Made by a program: the position numbers and the translations under genes. From an uncultured Acidobacteriaceae bacterium (GTDB lineage: Bacteria; Acidobacteriota; Terriglobia; Terriglobales; Acidobacteriaceae), in assembly GCA_903904755.1 (NCBI GenBank), contig CAIVDV010000048.1, positions 1-64,000 on the forward strand: a stretch of 64,000 nt of DNA, written 5' to 3'. Below are positions 54,951 to 63,083 of this stretch, one piece after another. Below the pieces are notes generated by a model. That model saw only the letters and a program-made list of their open reading frames with translations. It did not search any database and had not been told where the DNA came from. Position 1 is the first letter of the stretch. Each line of letters starts with the position of its first letter.

Positions 54951-55891
54951 CGCTCCACCGCCGCTTCCAGCATCCTCAACTGCGGCTCCAGCCCGCTCGT
55001 CAACTCCGCCTCCACTCCCAGCGTCAGCGTCACATTTCCCTCGCTCACGTGCCCACTCCGCAACCCAAACGCAATCGGCCCGTCAAACTCCGCCAGTGCC
55101 TGCAGAATCACGTCCTCAATCAAATCCGGCTTCGCTCCCGGCGAAACACAATCCAGCATCTCGCCAAAAACAATCCCCTTCACCCCGTCCAGCTTCCCCG
55201 CCTGCAGCAACTGCCACAGCATCCGGTCCACCTGATACGGCTTGGCCGATACATCCTCCAGAAACAGCAGCTTCCCTTCCGTCTGCGGCTCCCACGCCGT
55301 TCCCAGCAGCGAAACCAATATCGACAAACACCCGCCATAAAGGGTCCCGCGCACCGGCCGGGCCTCATGGCTCGCCCGCAGCAGCTTCATCCCCTCGCGG
55401 TTGCCCACCGTGTACGGCTCCCCCGCCAGCGCCGCCAGCAGGCTGCTCAAATGCACCCCGTTCTCCCGCGCAAAATCCGGCGACACCATCGGCCCATAAA
55501 AACTCGGCAACCCCAGCGTATCCAGCAGCGCCACCTGCACCGCCGTCAAATCGCTGTACCCGAAAATCGGCTTCGGATGCGCCGCCACCAAATCCAGGTC
55601 CAGCCCCTCCAGCAGATAGTTGCTCCCATACCCGCCGCGCGTCGCAAACACCACCCGCACCGCGTCATCGGCCAGCGCATCGTTCAGGTCCTTCAGCCGC
55701 TGCTCCTCGGTCCCGGCAAAATACAGCGGCCCTCGCGTCAGCGCATGGCGGGCCGCAACCGGCTCAAAGCCCAGTTGCTCCAGCGCCTCCATGCCCCGCT
55801 CCACGCGCGCCTGCTCCGGCGTCGATGCCGGCGATATCACCGCAGCCTTCACTCCCACCGCGGCCGAAGGTGGCTTCAGCAATTCCGTCAC
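54947..55891 (-). CDS. ldcA: LD-carboxypeptidase (peptidase S66)
   Basis: A 314-residue cytoplasmic serine peptidase that removes the terminal D-Ala from murein tetrapeptides. S66 features are AVISPASTPEQARVERG at the start, RGGYGSNYLLEGLD with the conserved GGYGS, FGYSDLTAVQ, LEDVSAKPYQVDRML with the catalytic Glu, and LRSGHVSEGNVTLTLG with the catalytic His. Start: GTG at 55891, 2 nt after the dapF stop with GAGAGG inside dapF, reads into the usual family N-terminus. An ATG at 55915 would add eight residues and overlap dapF by 22 nt, but lacks a ribosome site. The end overlaps mpl by 4 nt. Confidence 0.9.
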   Translation of the reverse strand: MTELLKPPSAAVGVKAAVISPASTPEQARVERGMEALEQLGFEPVAARHALTRGPLYFAGTEEQRLKDLNDALADDAVRVVFATRGGYGSNYLLEGLDLDLVAAHPKPIFGYSDLTAVQVALLDTLGLPSFYGPMVSPDFARENGVHLSSLLAALAGEPYTVGNREGMKLLRASHEARPVRGTLYGGCLSILVSLLGTAWEPQTEGKLLFLEDVSAKPYQVDRMLWQLLQAGKLDGVKGIVFGEMLDCVSPGAKPDLIEDVILQALAEFDGPIAFGLRSGHVSEGNVTLTLGVEAELTSGLEPQLRMLEAAVER

Positions 55892-55893
55892 GG

Positions 55894-56778
55894 CTACCAG
55901 GCCTCTCCGCGGCATATCAGCGTCGCCGGCCCGGTCAGGAAAAGATTCTCCCCCTCACCGGCCCACTCCACCATTTGCGCCCCGCCCGGCGCCACCACAT
56001 CCAGCGGCGACCCCGCGCCATACACCCCAATCATCGCCGTAGCCGTCGCCGAGGTCCCGGTCCCCGACGAAGTCGTCGGCCCCACGCCACGCTCAAAAAT
56101 CCGCAGCGCCACCTGGTCCACTACCCCTCCGCGACCGCCCAGCACCCGCACAAACTCTACGTTCGTCTGCTCTGGGAAATCCGGATGGAAGCAGATCTCC
56201 TCACCCACATCCTGCCAGCTCCGCTCCCCAATCGAGAAGTCCATCTGCTCCACTGTCGCACCCTGGCGCAAATCTTCCTTCTCTTCAAGCGAGTCCACCA
56301 GGATTACAAAATGCGGGTTGCCCATCGACACAAACACCCCGTCAATCTCCGTCCCGTCGGCCAGCTCCACCGTCTGCTCTTCAAACTCCGGCACATCCAT
56401 GTCCGTCGTCACCAGCCACGTCGGCCCGTCCATCTCCCGGTCGCGAAACTCCTTCAGCGTGCACCCCCGCACTCCCGCGTCGGTCTCCACCATCAGAACG
56501 TCGCCCACCTGCGCATCCACTTCCTCGGCCATCCACGCCGCAACGCAACGCGTCCCGTTGCCGCTGATCTCGGCCACCGATCCATCCGCGTTAAACAGTT
56601 GAATCTTGCCCGCCATCGGCCCTGTCCACGTAAAAAACTCAATGCCGTCCGCGCCAATACCCGTGTTCCGCTCGCACAGCCGTATCGCCAGTTGCGCCTT
56701 GTCAAAGCCGGCCGCATCCTCGTCCGTGATAATCAAAAAATCATTGCCGCACGCATGTGCCTTCGCATAGGGAATCAA
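55894..56778 (-). CDS. dapF: Diaminopimelate epimerase homologue with Ser replacing one catalytic Cys
   Basis: A 294-residue member of the DapF family, which interconverts LL- and meso-DAP using two cysteines as acid and base. The first is present in FNADGSVAEISGNGTRC (Cys78). The second, normally in ACGTGA, is Ser238 here (TTSSGTGTSA). Other motifs are intact: ACGNDF, GADGIEFF, VSMGNPHFV, TNVEFV and ERGVGPTTSS. The protein is full length. Serine may support slow or one-sided catalysis, or the enzyme may have another substrate. It lies inside a murein-recycling operon, 4 bp after mgtC. The symbol refers to the family; canonical activity is in doubt. Confidence 0.85.
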   Translation of the reverse strand: MIPYAKAHACGNDFLIITDEDAAGFDKAQLAIRLCERNTGIGADGIEFFTWTGPMAGKIQLFNADGSVAEISGNGTRCVAAWMAEEVDAQVGDVLMVETDAGVRGCTLKEFRDREMDGPTWLVTTDMDVPEFEEQTVELADGTEIDGVFVSMGNPHFVILVDSLEEKEDLRQGATVEQMDFSIGERSWQDVGEEICFHPDFPEQTNVEFVRVLGGRGGVVDQVALRIFERGVGPTTSSGTGTSATATAMIGVYGAGSPLDVVAPGGAQMVEWAGEGENLFLTGPATLICRGEAW

Positions 56779-56782
56779 AGCT

Positions 56783-57505
56783 TTATTCTTCCTCCGGATC
56801 TCGGTAAGTCTTCATCACATCTATCGCCGGCTCCCGCAAAAGCTGCGCCAGCAGCCGCTGATGCTCTCTCTTCGTCGCCGTCACTCCAAAACTCACTCGC
56901 TCAAGCGTACCAATCGTGTCCCGCTCCACGTTCTTCAGCCGCTCGCCCTGCTTGTCCAGGGCATCCAGAATCGACGTCAGCATCGCAGCATCATCCGTCC
57001 CGCGCGCCTCGTACACCATCGCGTAGGCTTTCAGATTCACCTTCTGCTCCAGAACACCCACCAGGGTCAGCGCAATCAGTACCAGCAGCGTTGCCGCCAC
57101 CGCCGGCGCAAACAAACCCGCGCCCGTCGCCATCCCGATCGACGCCACCACAAACACGCACGCCGCCGACGTCATCCCGCTCACCCGGCTGCGATTATGC
57201 AGAATCAGCCCGGCCCCCAGAAACCCGATTCCCTGCACGATATTCGAAGCAATCTGCCCCTTGTTCGTTCCCGTCTCGCCGGCAATCACACCGCTCAGCA
57301 GCGTAAAAAACGCGCACGCCATGCAGATCAGCATATTCGTCCGCACCCCCGCAGCGTGCTTCTTGAACTCCCGTTCCAGACCAATCACGCCGCCCAGAAA
57401 ACTCGCCACCAGCAGCCGAATCACCGCGTCATTGCCCACCAGCCACTGTTCCAGCAGCCCAAAACTCAGCGGCTGCCCCAGCATCCCTGTCATTCCAGAT
57501 GTCAT
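56783..57505 (-). CDS. MgtC/SapB family membrane protein
   Basis: A 240-residue inner-membrane protein with about five hydrophobic segments in residues 25-150 and a soluble C-terminal domain (about 155-235, ACT-like). Signature segments are FLGGVIGLEREFKKHAAGVRTNML and IVQGIGFLGAGLILHN. MgtC proteins support growth at low magnesium and modulate the F-ATPase in pathogens; SapB-type relatives are broadly distributed with unclear roles. It is the first gene of the operon that continues with dapF 4 bp later, ldcA, mpl and plsC. No magnesium-type leader is seen in the 49-bp gap upstream. Confidence 0.9.
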   Translation of the reverse strand: MTSGMTGMLGQPLSFGLLEQWLVGNDAVIRLLVASFLGGVIGLEREFKKHAAGVRTNMLICMACAFFTLLSGVIAGETGTNKGQIASNIVQGIGFLGAGLILHNRSRVSGMTSAACVFVVASIGMATGAGLFAPAVAATLLVLIALTLVGVLEQKVNLKAYAMVYEARGTDDAAMLTSILDALDKQGERLKNVERDTIGTLERVSFGVTATKREHQRLLAQLLREPAIDVMKTYRDPEEE

Positions 57506-57554
57506 CCTCTGCCGCTTCCTTTCCGGCCCTCAGCCAGCCCAGCCTTTGCCGATG

Positions 57555-59198
57555 CTACCACCGCCCCTGCTCAGCCTCACAGTCCTTGTACGAACTGGCA
57601 ACATCGGAAAATCCATTCACAACATACAGCGTTGCATTCGGCTGCCCTGCCGCCCGGAACTCCCGGCAAACCCACAACCCCTCCGGATGCGCCTTCACCG
57701 CCTCGGCAACCTCATCGCCCGCAAACGCCAGCACCATCCCCGCCTTCGCCGACGGCGCATCCAGCGCAGCCTTGAAAAACTCCTTGTCGCTCTCGTTCAG
57801 GGTCTGCTTGTAACTCATTCCCGCCCGCGGCACCACCGATGGAAATGTCGAAGTATCCAGCAGCAGCGGCATATCCGGCGCAGCCTTGTGCAAACTCCCA
57901 AGCACCGCCGAAATCTCCCCGTTGTACCGCCCGCGCGCCGCCGCGTTCTTTTCCCCTTCCACCATCACCAACGGCCCCTGCCACATCAGCACCGCCGCAT
58001 TCACCACCACCGCCACAAACAGCACCACGGTCACCAGCCGGTCCAGCCCCTCGTGATGCTCCCGGAACGATCCTCCGTGGTCAAAGAACCCCACAAACAG
58101 TGCCAGTGCCGGCAACAGCTCCATCCCGTACCGCGTGTTGTAGAACGACTGCGGCCACCACACCGGCAGAAACACCGGCACTGACCCCCACCCAATCGAG
58201 TACGCATAAAACGGCAGCGGCAGCCACAGCAGCAGCGTCCACAGAACCCGCCCCTCGCCGCCTGCCTTCCGCCGCCACGCCCAATCCATCGCCGGCAGCA
58301 TCATCAGCCACAGCACCCAGCCCCAGCCCACCGCCACCGTATCCAGCTCCGCCGCCTTGGCAAAAAACAGCGCCGATACCCACGCATTATGCCATCCCGG
58401 ATGCGGAGGCATCGCCCCATTCGCTGTCCTCAGCTCAATCGCCTTCGCCGAGTACGGCCCCCGCACAAAGTCCAGCCAGTCGCCGAACAGAACCTGGTTG
58501 TACGCCATCCACGCCACCGGAGCCGCCAGCAGCACCACGCTCGCCAGCACAAACCTGCCCTCCAGCAACCGCCCCCGCCGCTTCAGAATCAGCGCCATCA
58601 CCGCCCACGCCAGCGCCGCCAAAATCCATCCGTCATACCGCGTCAGCACCGCCGCCACCAGCACCGCAAACAGCGGCCAAAGTCTCTGCTTCCCCGGCGC
58701 ATCCAGCCGCGCATGCCACGCCGCCAGCAGCTCCACCGTCCACACCAGCTCTGCCACAAACAGCGGCTCCGTCATCGCCGTCGTCGCCAGGTACAGCAGA
58801 CTCGGATTCAGCGCAAACACCGCCAGCGCCACCACTGCCGGCACCGGGCGTATCCATCGCCGCGCCAGCCGGTACAACCCCACACACGCCAGCACATAAC
58901 AAATCGAGCTCGGTATCGCCCCCGCAAACCCCGAGCGCCACCACCCATCCACCGCTACAAACGGCATCAGCAGCAAATGCGGCAGCGGCAGCCAAACTGA
59001 CCCCAGCTGCCCCAGCCCCGGCCGGTGCGAATCAAACAATCGTCGTGCAATGTGCGTATGCGCTTCCGCGTCCCCGTATAGCAGAAAAGCGTGATGCAAC
59101 CAGCTCCACACCACCGCAGCTGCCGCCAGCACCGCCGCGCCCGCAGCCACCAGCCACTCTTCCCGCCGGCTCACCCAAATGGACTTCGCGTTAGCCAT
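57555..59198 (-). CDS. GT39/GT-C type membrane glycosyltransferase
   Basis: A 547-residue polytopic inner-membrane protein with about 11 hydrophobic segments. The first large loop holds the acidic residues FLLYGDAEAHTHIARRLFD near residues 50-68, the position of the GT-C catalytic Asp. Later parts (TRYDGWILAALAWAVMAL, YNTRYGMELLPALALFVGFF) resemble mannosyltransferase-like proteins. It probably transfers a sugar from a polyprenyl-phosphate donor on the outer face; the acceptor is unknown. ATG 59198 is chosen with GGAGG 8 nt upstream. It is 49 bp before the mgtC operon in the same direction and may be its first gene. Confidence 0.8.
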   Translation of the reverse strand: MANAKSIWVSRREEWLVAAGAAVLAAAAVVWSWLHHAFLLYGDAEAHTHIARRLFDSHRPGLGQLGSVWLPLPHLLLMPFVAVDGWWRSGFAGAIPSSICYVLACVGLYRLARRWIRPVPAVVALAVFALNPSLLYLATTAMTEPLFVAELVWTVELLAAWHARLDAPGKQRLWPLFAVLVAAVLTRYDGWILAALAWAVMALILKRRGRLLEGRFVLASVVLLAAPVAWMAYNQVLFGDWLDFVRGPYSAKAIELRTANGAMPPHPGWHNAWVSALFFAKAAELDTVAVGWGWVLWLMMLPAMDWAWRRKAGGEGRVLWTLLLWLPLPFYAYSIGWGSVPVFLPVWWPQSFYNTRYGMELLPALALFVGFFDHGGSFREHHEGLDRLVTVVLFVAVVVNAAVLMWQGPLVMVEGEKNAAARGRYNGEISAVLGSLHKAAPDMPLLLDTSTFPSVVPRAGMSYKQTLNESDKEFFKAALDAPSAKAGMVLAFAGDEVAEAVKAHPEGLWVCREFRAAGQPNATLYVVNGFSDVASSYKDCEAEQGRW

Positions 59199-59259
59199 CG
59201 TCTCCGCCTCCAAGAGAGCATACGCCCAAACCCGCATATGTCCCACCCGCGGCCATCCC

Positions 59260-59313
59260 GCTAACTTGCTGACTCGCTCTCTCCGCGAAGCGGAGGCTGA
59301 CTCGCTGCCTTTG
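59260..59313 (+). repeat. 54-nt two-part module (copy 2)
   Basis: Same length and flanks as 520-573, but the central hairpin is CTCCGC-GAA-GCGGAG. A CGAGC-GCA-GCTCA half-decayed hairpin follows near 59326-59338. This accounts for most of the 172-bp gap. Confidence 0.85.
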
Positions 59314-59346
59314 TTCCAACCCCAACCGAGCGCAGCTCAATCCAAT

Positions 59347-59375
59347 CCCCAGTCCCTGCGTCCCTGGTCCCTAAT
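59347..59375 (+). repeat. 7-8 nt array containing the pfkB stop
   Basis: Units CCCCAGT, CCCTGCGT, CCCTGGT, CCCTAAT. The CTA in the last unit is the complement of the TAG stop of the kinase gene. Confidence 0.85.
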
Positions 59376-60300
59376 CCAAATGCGTCAACTCCCGGAACAC
59401 CTCAAACCGCGCATCAATCTCCGCCCGGCTCAGCCCCTGCAGCCGCTCGGTGCCAAACTTCTCCACCGCAAACGACCCCATCACGCCCCCGTAGAACATC
59501 GCCCGCCGCACCACCGCCGGCGTCACTTCCTTCTGCGACGCAATATACCCGAAGAACCCGCCCGCAAAGCTGTCCCCGGCCCCAGTCGGATCCACCACCA
59601 AATCCAGCGGCAGCGCCGGCGAACGGAACGGCCGCGGAACATCCTTGCTGCCAAAGCTTCCCTCGCCAAAATACGCCGTCGCGCCGTACTCGCCGTGCTT
59701 CACCACCACCGCCTTCGGCCCCAGCGCCAGCACACCCCGCGCCGCCAGCAGCGCATTCGTCTCGCCGGAAATCAGCCGCGCCTCGGTGTCGTTGATAAGC
59801 AGCACATCCAGCCCCGGCAGCACCTTCAGCAGGTTATCCCGATGGTCGTTGATCCAGTAATTCATCGTGTCGCCGCACACCATCCGCGCCTGCGGCATCG
59901 CGTCCCGCACCCGCTTCTGCAGCACCGGATCAATATTGGCCAGAAACAGAAACTCCGTCCCCAGGTACGCCTCGGGAATCTTCGGCGAAAAATCCCCAAA
60001 CACATTCAGCTCCGTCGTCTCCGTCTTCGCCTCGTTCAGGTTCTCCAGATAATTCCCGGCCCAGAAAAACGACTTGCCCCGTGCCCGCTCCAGCCCGCGA
60101 AGATCAATCCCCCGCGCCTTGAACACGCTCTCCTGCCGCGGCCCAAAGTCCTCGCCCACCACCGCAATCACCTGCACTTCAGTAAAGTAGCTGGCCGCCA
60201 GCGCAAAATACGTCGCCGCCCCGCCCAGGCACCGCTCCCGCCGTCCCGCCGGAGTCTCAATCGTGTCAAACGCCACACTGCCAACCACCGTAATCGCCAA
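59371..60300 (-). CDS. PfkB family carbohydrate/nucleoside kinase
   Basis: A 309-residue cytoplasmic kinase of the ribokinase/PfkB fold. The N-terminal ITVVGSVAFDTIETPAG, the lid region GGAATYFALAASYF and the C-terminal anion hole and catalytic base DPTGAGDSFAGGFFGYIA (Asp near residue 245) are intact. The substrate is not clear: a sugar, nucleoside or sugar phosphate. It lies upstream-adjacent to MTA phosphorylase across a repeat, which hints at a nucleoside or ribose link but no more. It uses a TTG start supported by GAGG 6 nt upstream; no in-frame ATG is near. Its stop codon is part of a short repeat array. Confidence 0.87.
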   Translation of the reverse strand: MAITVVGSVAFDTIETPAGRRERCLGGAATYFALAASYFTEVQVIAVVGEDFGPRQESVFKARGIDLRGLERARGKSFFWAGNYLENLNEAKTETTELNVFGDFSPKIPEAYLGTEFLFLANIDPVLQKRVRDAMPQARMVCGDTMNYWINDHRDNLLKVLPGLDVLLINDTEARLISGETNALLAARGVLALGPKAVVVKHGEYGATAYFGEGSFGSKDVPRPFRSPALPLDLVVDPTGAGDSFAGGFFGYIASQKEVTPAVVRRAMFYGGVMGSFAVEKFGTERLQGLSRAEIDARFEVFRELTHLD

Positions 60301-60373
60301 ACCATTACCTCGTTTCGAATCCCGCTTCCAGTTATTCCAAAACCGCGCTGGCCTTCTTGCGAACTCGCCTTCG

Positions 60374-60440
60374 CGGTAGGCCGGGGTTTTAACCCCGGCA
60401 CAAAGACAGCCAACCCATACGGGCTTTAGCCCCTGAGGGA
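60374..60440 (+). repeat. Two-hairpin repeat with 5' GTAG (copy 2)
   Basis: GCCGGGGT-TTTA-ACCCCGGC at 60380-60399, preceded by GGTAG, then GGGC-TTTA-GCCC at 60421-60432 and CTGAGG. This is the same order and orientation as 29043-29109, and it fills the pfkB-mtnP gap. Confidence 0.9.
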
Positions 60441-60450
60441 AGCTTTTGCC

Positions 60451-61317
60451 CTATCCCTGAAGGTACTTCCCCCACAGCAACGCAACCTTCGCCTTCGTCG
60501 CCGCAGGAATCAGATCCCGCTGCGTAAGCACGGCAAACTGCGCCGCATTCACACACCCGCAGCCGCGCTCCACCGGCATCGCAGCCACCGCAGCCTTCAC
60601 CACCAGCGCCGCATTCGCCGCATTCTGGTGCAGCACCGCCACAATCTGCTCAATCGTCACCGAATCATGATGCGGATGCCAGCAGTCATAGTCCGTCACC
60701 ATCGCCACCGTCGCGTAGCAAATCTCCGCCTCCCGCGCCAGCTTCGCCTCCTGCAGGTTCGTCATCCCAATCACATCCGCGCCCCAGCTGCGGTACAGGT
60801 TCGACTCCGCCTTCGTCGAAAACTGCGGCCCTTCCATGCAGATATACGTTCCGCCCCGCTTACCCACTACACCGACCTCGGCGCAGGCCTTCTCCGCCGC
60901 CTCCGCCACCACCGCACACACCGGGTCGCCAAACGCCACATGGCCCACAATCCCTTCGCCAAAAAACGTCCCGACGCGTGCAAACGTGCGGTCAATAAAC
61001 TGATCCGGAATCACAAAATCCGTCGGCTTGTGCTCTTCCTTCAGCGAACCCACCGCCGAAACCGACAATATCCGCTCCACTCCCAGCGCCTTCATCGCGT
61101 AGATATTCGCCCGGAAGTTCAGCTCACTCGGCAGCAGCCGGTGGCCTCGGCCATGCCGCGCCAGAAACGCCACCTGCCGCCCCTCCAGCTCGCCCAGCAC
61201 AAACGCATCCGACGGCGCGCCAAACGGTGTCTCCACCACTTCCTCGCGCACATTCGTCAAACCCGGCATCGAGTACAACCCCGACCCGCCAATAATCCCA
61301 ATCTCCGCCTTCGCCAC
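60451..61317 (-). CDS. mtnP: S-methyl-5'-thioadenosine phosphorylase
   Basis: A 288-residue enzyme cleaving methylthioadenosine with phosphate to adenine and methylthioribose-1-phosphate in methionine/purine salvage. Type II nucleoside phosphorylase features: [14 protein letters not shown] at the start, [50 protein letters not shown] and MVTDYDCWH with the Asp that selects 6-amino purines. The GTG start has GAGGG 9 nt upstream; the longer frame from 61410 runs into a repeat array and is rejected. A close alternative is a purine nucleoside phosphorylase of the same fold. Confidence 0.92.
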   Translation of the reverse strand: MAKAEIGIIGGSGLYSMPGLTNVREEVVETPFGAPSDAFVLGELEGRQVAFLARHGRGHRLLPSELNFRANIYAMKALGVERILSVSAVGSLKEEHKPTDFVIPDQFIDRTFARVGTFFGEGIVGHVAFGDPVCAVVAEAAEKACAEVGVVGKRGGTYICMEGPQFSTKAESNLYRSWGADVIGMTNLQEAKLAREAEICYATVAMVTDYDCWHPHHDSVTIEQIVAVLHQNAANAALVVKAAVAAMPVERGCGCVNAAQFAVLTQRDLIPAATKAKVALLWGKYLQG

Positions 61318-61411
61318 TCGAATCCACCCTCTCCGCCGCCCCGCAAAAAGGGTCGGCCAATCCAATTCCAGACCCCTCAGTATAAAGGTGAAGCCCCCGC
61401 CGACGCGCAAA

Positions 61412-61489
61412 CCCCAGTCCCTATGTCCCTACGTCCCTAGTCCCCAGTCCCTACGTCCCTAGTCCCTGGTCCCTGGTCCCTGCGTCCCC
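61412..61489 (+). repeat. Long array of 7- and 8-nt units
   Basis: Ten units: CCCCAGT, CCCTATGT, CCCTACGT, CCCTAGT, CCCCAGT, CCCTACGT, CCCTAGT, CCCTGGT, CCCTGGT, CCCTGCGT, then CCCC. The TAG stop of the zincin gene (complement of CTA at 61437-61439) is inside it, and 61440-61489 encodes that protein's last residues. Confidence 0.93.
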
Positions 61490-62969
61490 GCCTCAGCCCC
61501 GCCTTCATCATCCCCATCCCCCCCATCCACCGCACCATCGGCGCGCTCAGCCCCTCGCCCCGCGCCATCTTCACCTCGCCCGTTCCCTGCCCGTCAATCA
61601 TCAGCTCCCCCAGCTTCCGCGCCGTCTCCAGCCCAAAGCTCTCCGCCACAAACACATACTTCCCCTTTACCTTAATCACTACCGGCCCCTCCGCCGTCGC
61701 CCACAGCGTCTCGCCGGCCTCGGCGTGCTCCTTGTCCAGCGAAACGCCAGAGTACTTCCGACCCACCCCCTCGCTGTATAGCCGCGCAAACACCTCCGCC
61801 GCCTTGTGATTCTTCCACGCCGACAAGTACAGCAGCCCAATCGAATCCGTCTTCGCCTGCTCCGCCACCGTCTTCGCCGTCAACTTCTGCCCGGCCCAGT
61901 AAATCCCCCCATCCCACGCCGGCGTCAGCTCCCGCGCCGTCTGCTCCCCACCCAGAATCTGTACCAGAATCTGCAAATCCAGCTCGCCCACCTGCCCAAT
62001 GTCATACGCCCGGAACGTCCCGTCCACCAGCGGATGAATATCCGGCATATTCAGCACCGCACCTCGCTTCCCCGCCTCATATCCCCGCGGATTCATCACC
62101 TCCCAGCTCGACGCCGGCGGAGCGTCCAGCACCCCTTCAAACGCCGCCTTCTGCCCCTTGTCCATCCACACATCCTGCTCAAAGCTCAGCCCGTCCTGGT
62201 ACGGGAACAACAGCGACCGACTCAGCAAAATCGGCGCCCTCGCCAGTACCGGCGAGTCATCCGTCCCGCTCATCTGGCTCATCAGCGTATCCAGCAGCTC
62301 CGGATTCCCCACCAGACTCTTTCCCAGCGGCTTCAGCGAGTAATCCAGAAACACCGCCATCGCCTGGCCCTCCAGCACCGCATCCCGCGCCGTGTCCATC
62401 TCGTCGCGCTCCAGGTGGTCGTTGTCCTCTGCAACGTTGTGGCTGGCCTCCTCCGGCGTCTGGTCGCTGAATTTCACCAAATCCGTGTGCTGGTCCTGCA
62501 ATGCATGCGTCAGCTCATGCACCAGCACCGGCTTCTGCTCCTCCGCATCCAGCCAGTCCAGCATGTACACCGTCCGCGTCTTCGCGTCGTAGTACCCCGC
62601 AATCTGCTCCTTCAGCAACTCCAGCATGAATGGCTTCAGGTTGAAATCCCGGTCCAGCAACCCAAACTTTTTCAGCACAATCTCCCCGCGCTGCATCCGC
62701 TTGCTGTCTTCGTCCTCGTCAAACTTCTCCCGCAGATACGTCTCCACTGCCGCCCGGCTCGTCAGCGTCCGCTTCACCTCATGCTTCAGCGGAAGCCCCG
62801 TCTCCCCTGCGGCAAACTTCGCCAGCTCATCCACGCTCGCAAACAGCGCCTTCGCCTCTTCCGGGGTCAGGTGAGTCTCCGGCTTCGCCGCCGGCTGCTG
62901 CGCCACACCCATCGCGCCCGCCAGCACCATCGCCAGCCCGCATCCCCATCGCTTCCCTGCCATCGCCAT
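61437..62969 (-). CDS. Exported zincin-type metalloprotease (HExxH)
   Basis: A 510-residue protein with a signal peptide ending near residue 24 (GVAQQ). The catalytic zinc motif HELTHALQDQH begins at residue 151, and Glu200 in ARDAVLEGQAMA is a likely third ligand, as in gluzincins. The rest is a large soluble alpha/beta region without a named family. It probably cleaves proteins in the periplasm. The C-terminal 16-18 residues (ending RDVGTGD) are encoded by the repeat array and are unlike normal sequence. ATG 62969 opens the signal peptide; the frame up to 63056 is basic and lacks support. It is divergent from ygfZ. Confidence 0.8.
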   Translation of the reverse strand: MAMAGKRWGCGLAMVLAGAMGVAQQPAAKPETHLTPEEAKALFASVDELAKFAAGETGLPLKHEVKRTLTSRAAVETYLREKFDEDEDSKRMQRGEIVLKKFGLLDRDFNLKPFMLELLKEQIAGYYDAKTRTVYMLDWLDAEEQKPVLVHELTHALQDQHTDLVKFSDQTPEEASHNVAEDNDHLERDEMDTARDAVLEGQAMAVFLDYSLKPLGKSLVGNPELLDTLMSQMSGTDDSPVLARAPILLSRSLLFPYQDGLSFEQDVWMDKGQKAAFEGVLDAPPASSWEVMNPRGYEAGKRGAVLNMPDIHPLVDGTFRAYDIGQVGELDLQILVQILGGEQTARELTPAWDGGIYWAGQKLTAKTVAEQAKTDSIGLLYLSAWKNHKAAEVFARLYSEGVGRKYSGVSLDKEHAEAGETLWATAEGPVVIKVKGKYVFVAESFGLETARKLGELMIDGQGTGEVKMARGEGLSAPMVRWMGGMGMMKAGLRRGRRDQGPGTRDVGTGD

Positions 62970-63060
62970 TCGCTTCAATCTCTTCCCTCGTTTCCGTCCC
63001 GCCAACAGCCGCTTCCCGGCCCCGCGGTCAAACCAATACACCCCGAACTTGCCCACCCGC

Positions 63061-63066
63061 TATAAT
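63061..63066 (+). promoter_or_regulatory. TATAAT before ygfZ
   Basis: A perfect TATAAT stands 17 nt before the ATG at 63084, so the leader would be only about 10 nt. No clear -35 or ribosome site is seen. Confidence 0.45.
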
Positions 63067-63083
63067 CAACCCTACCGACGATT

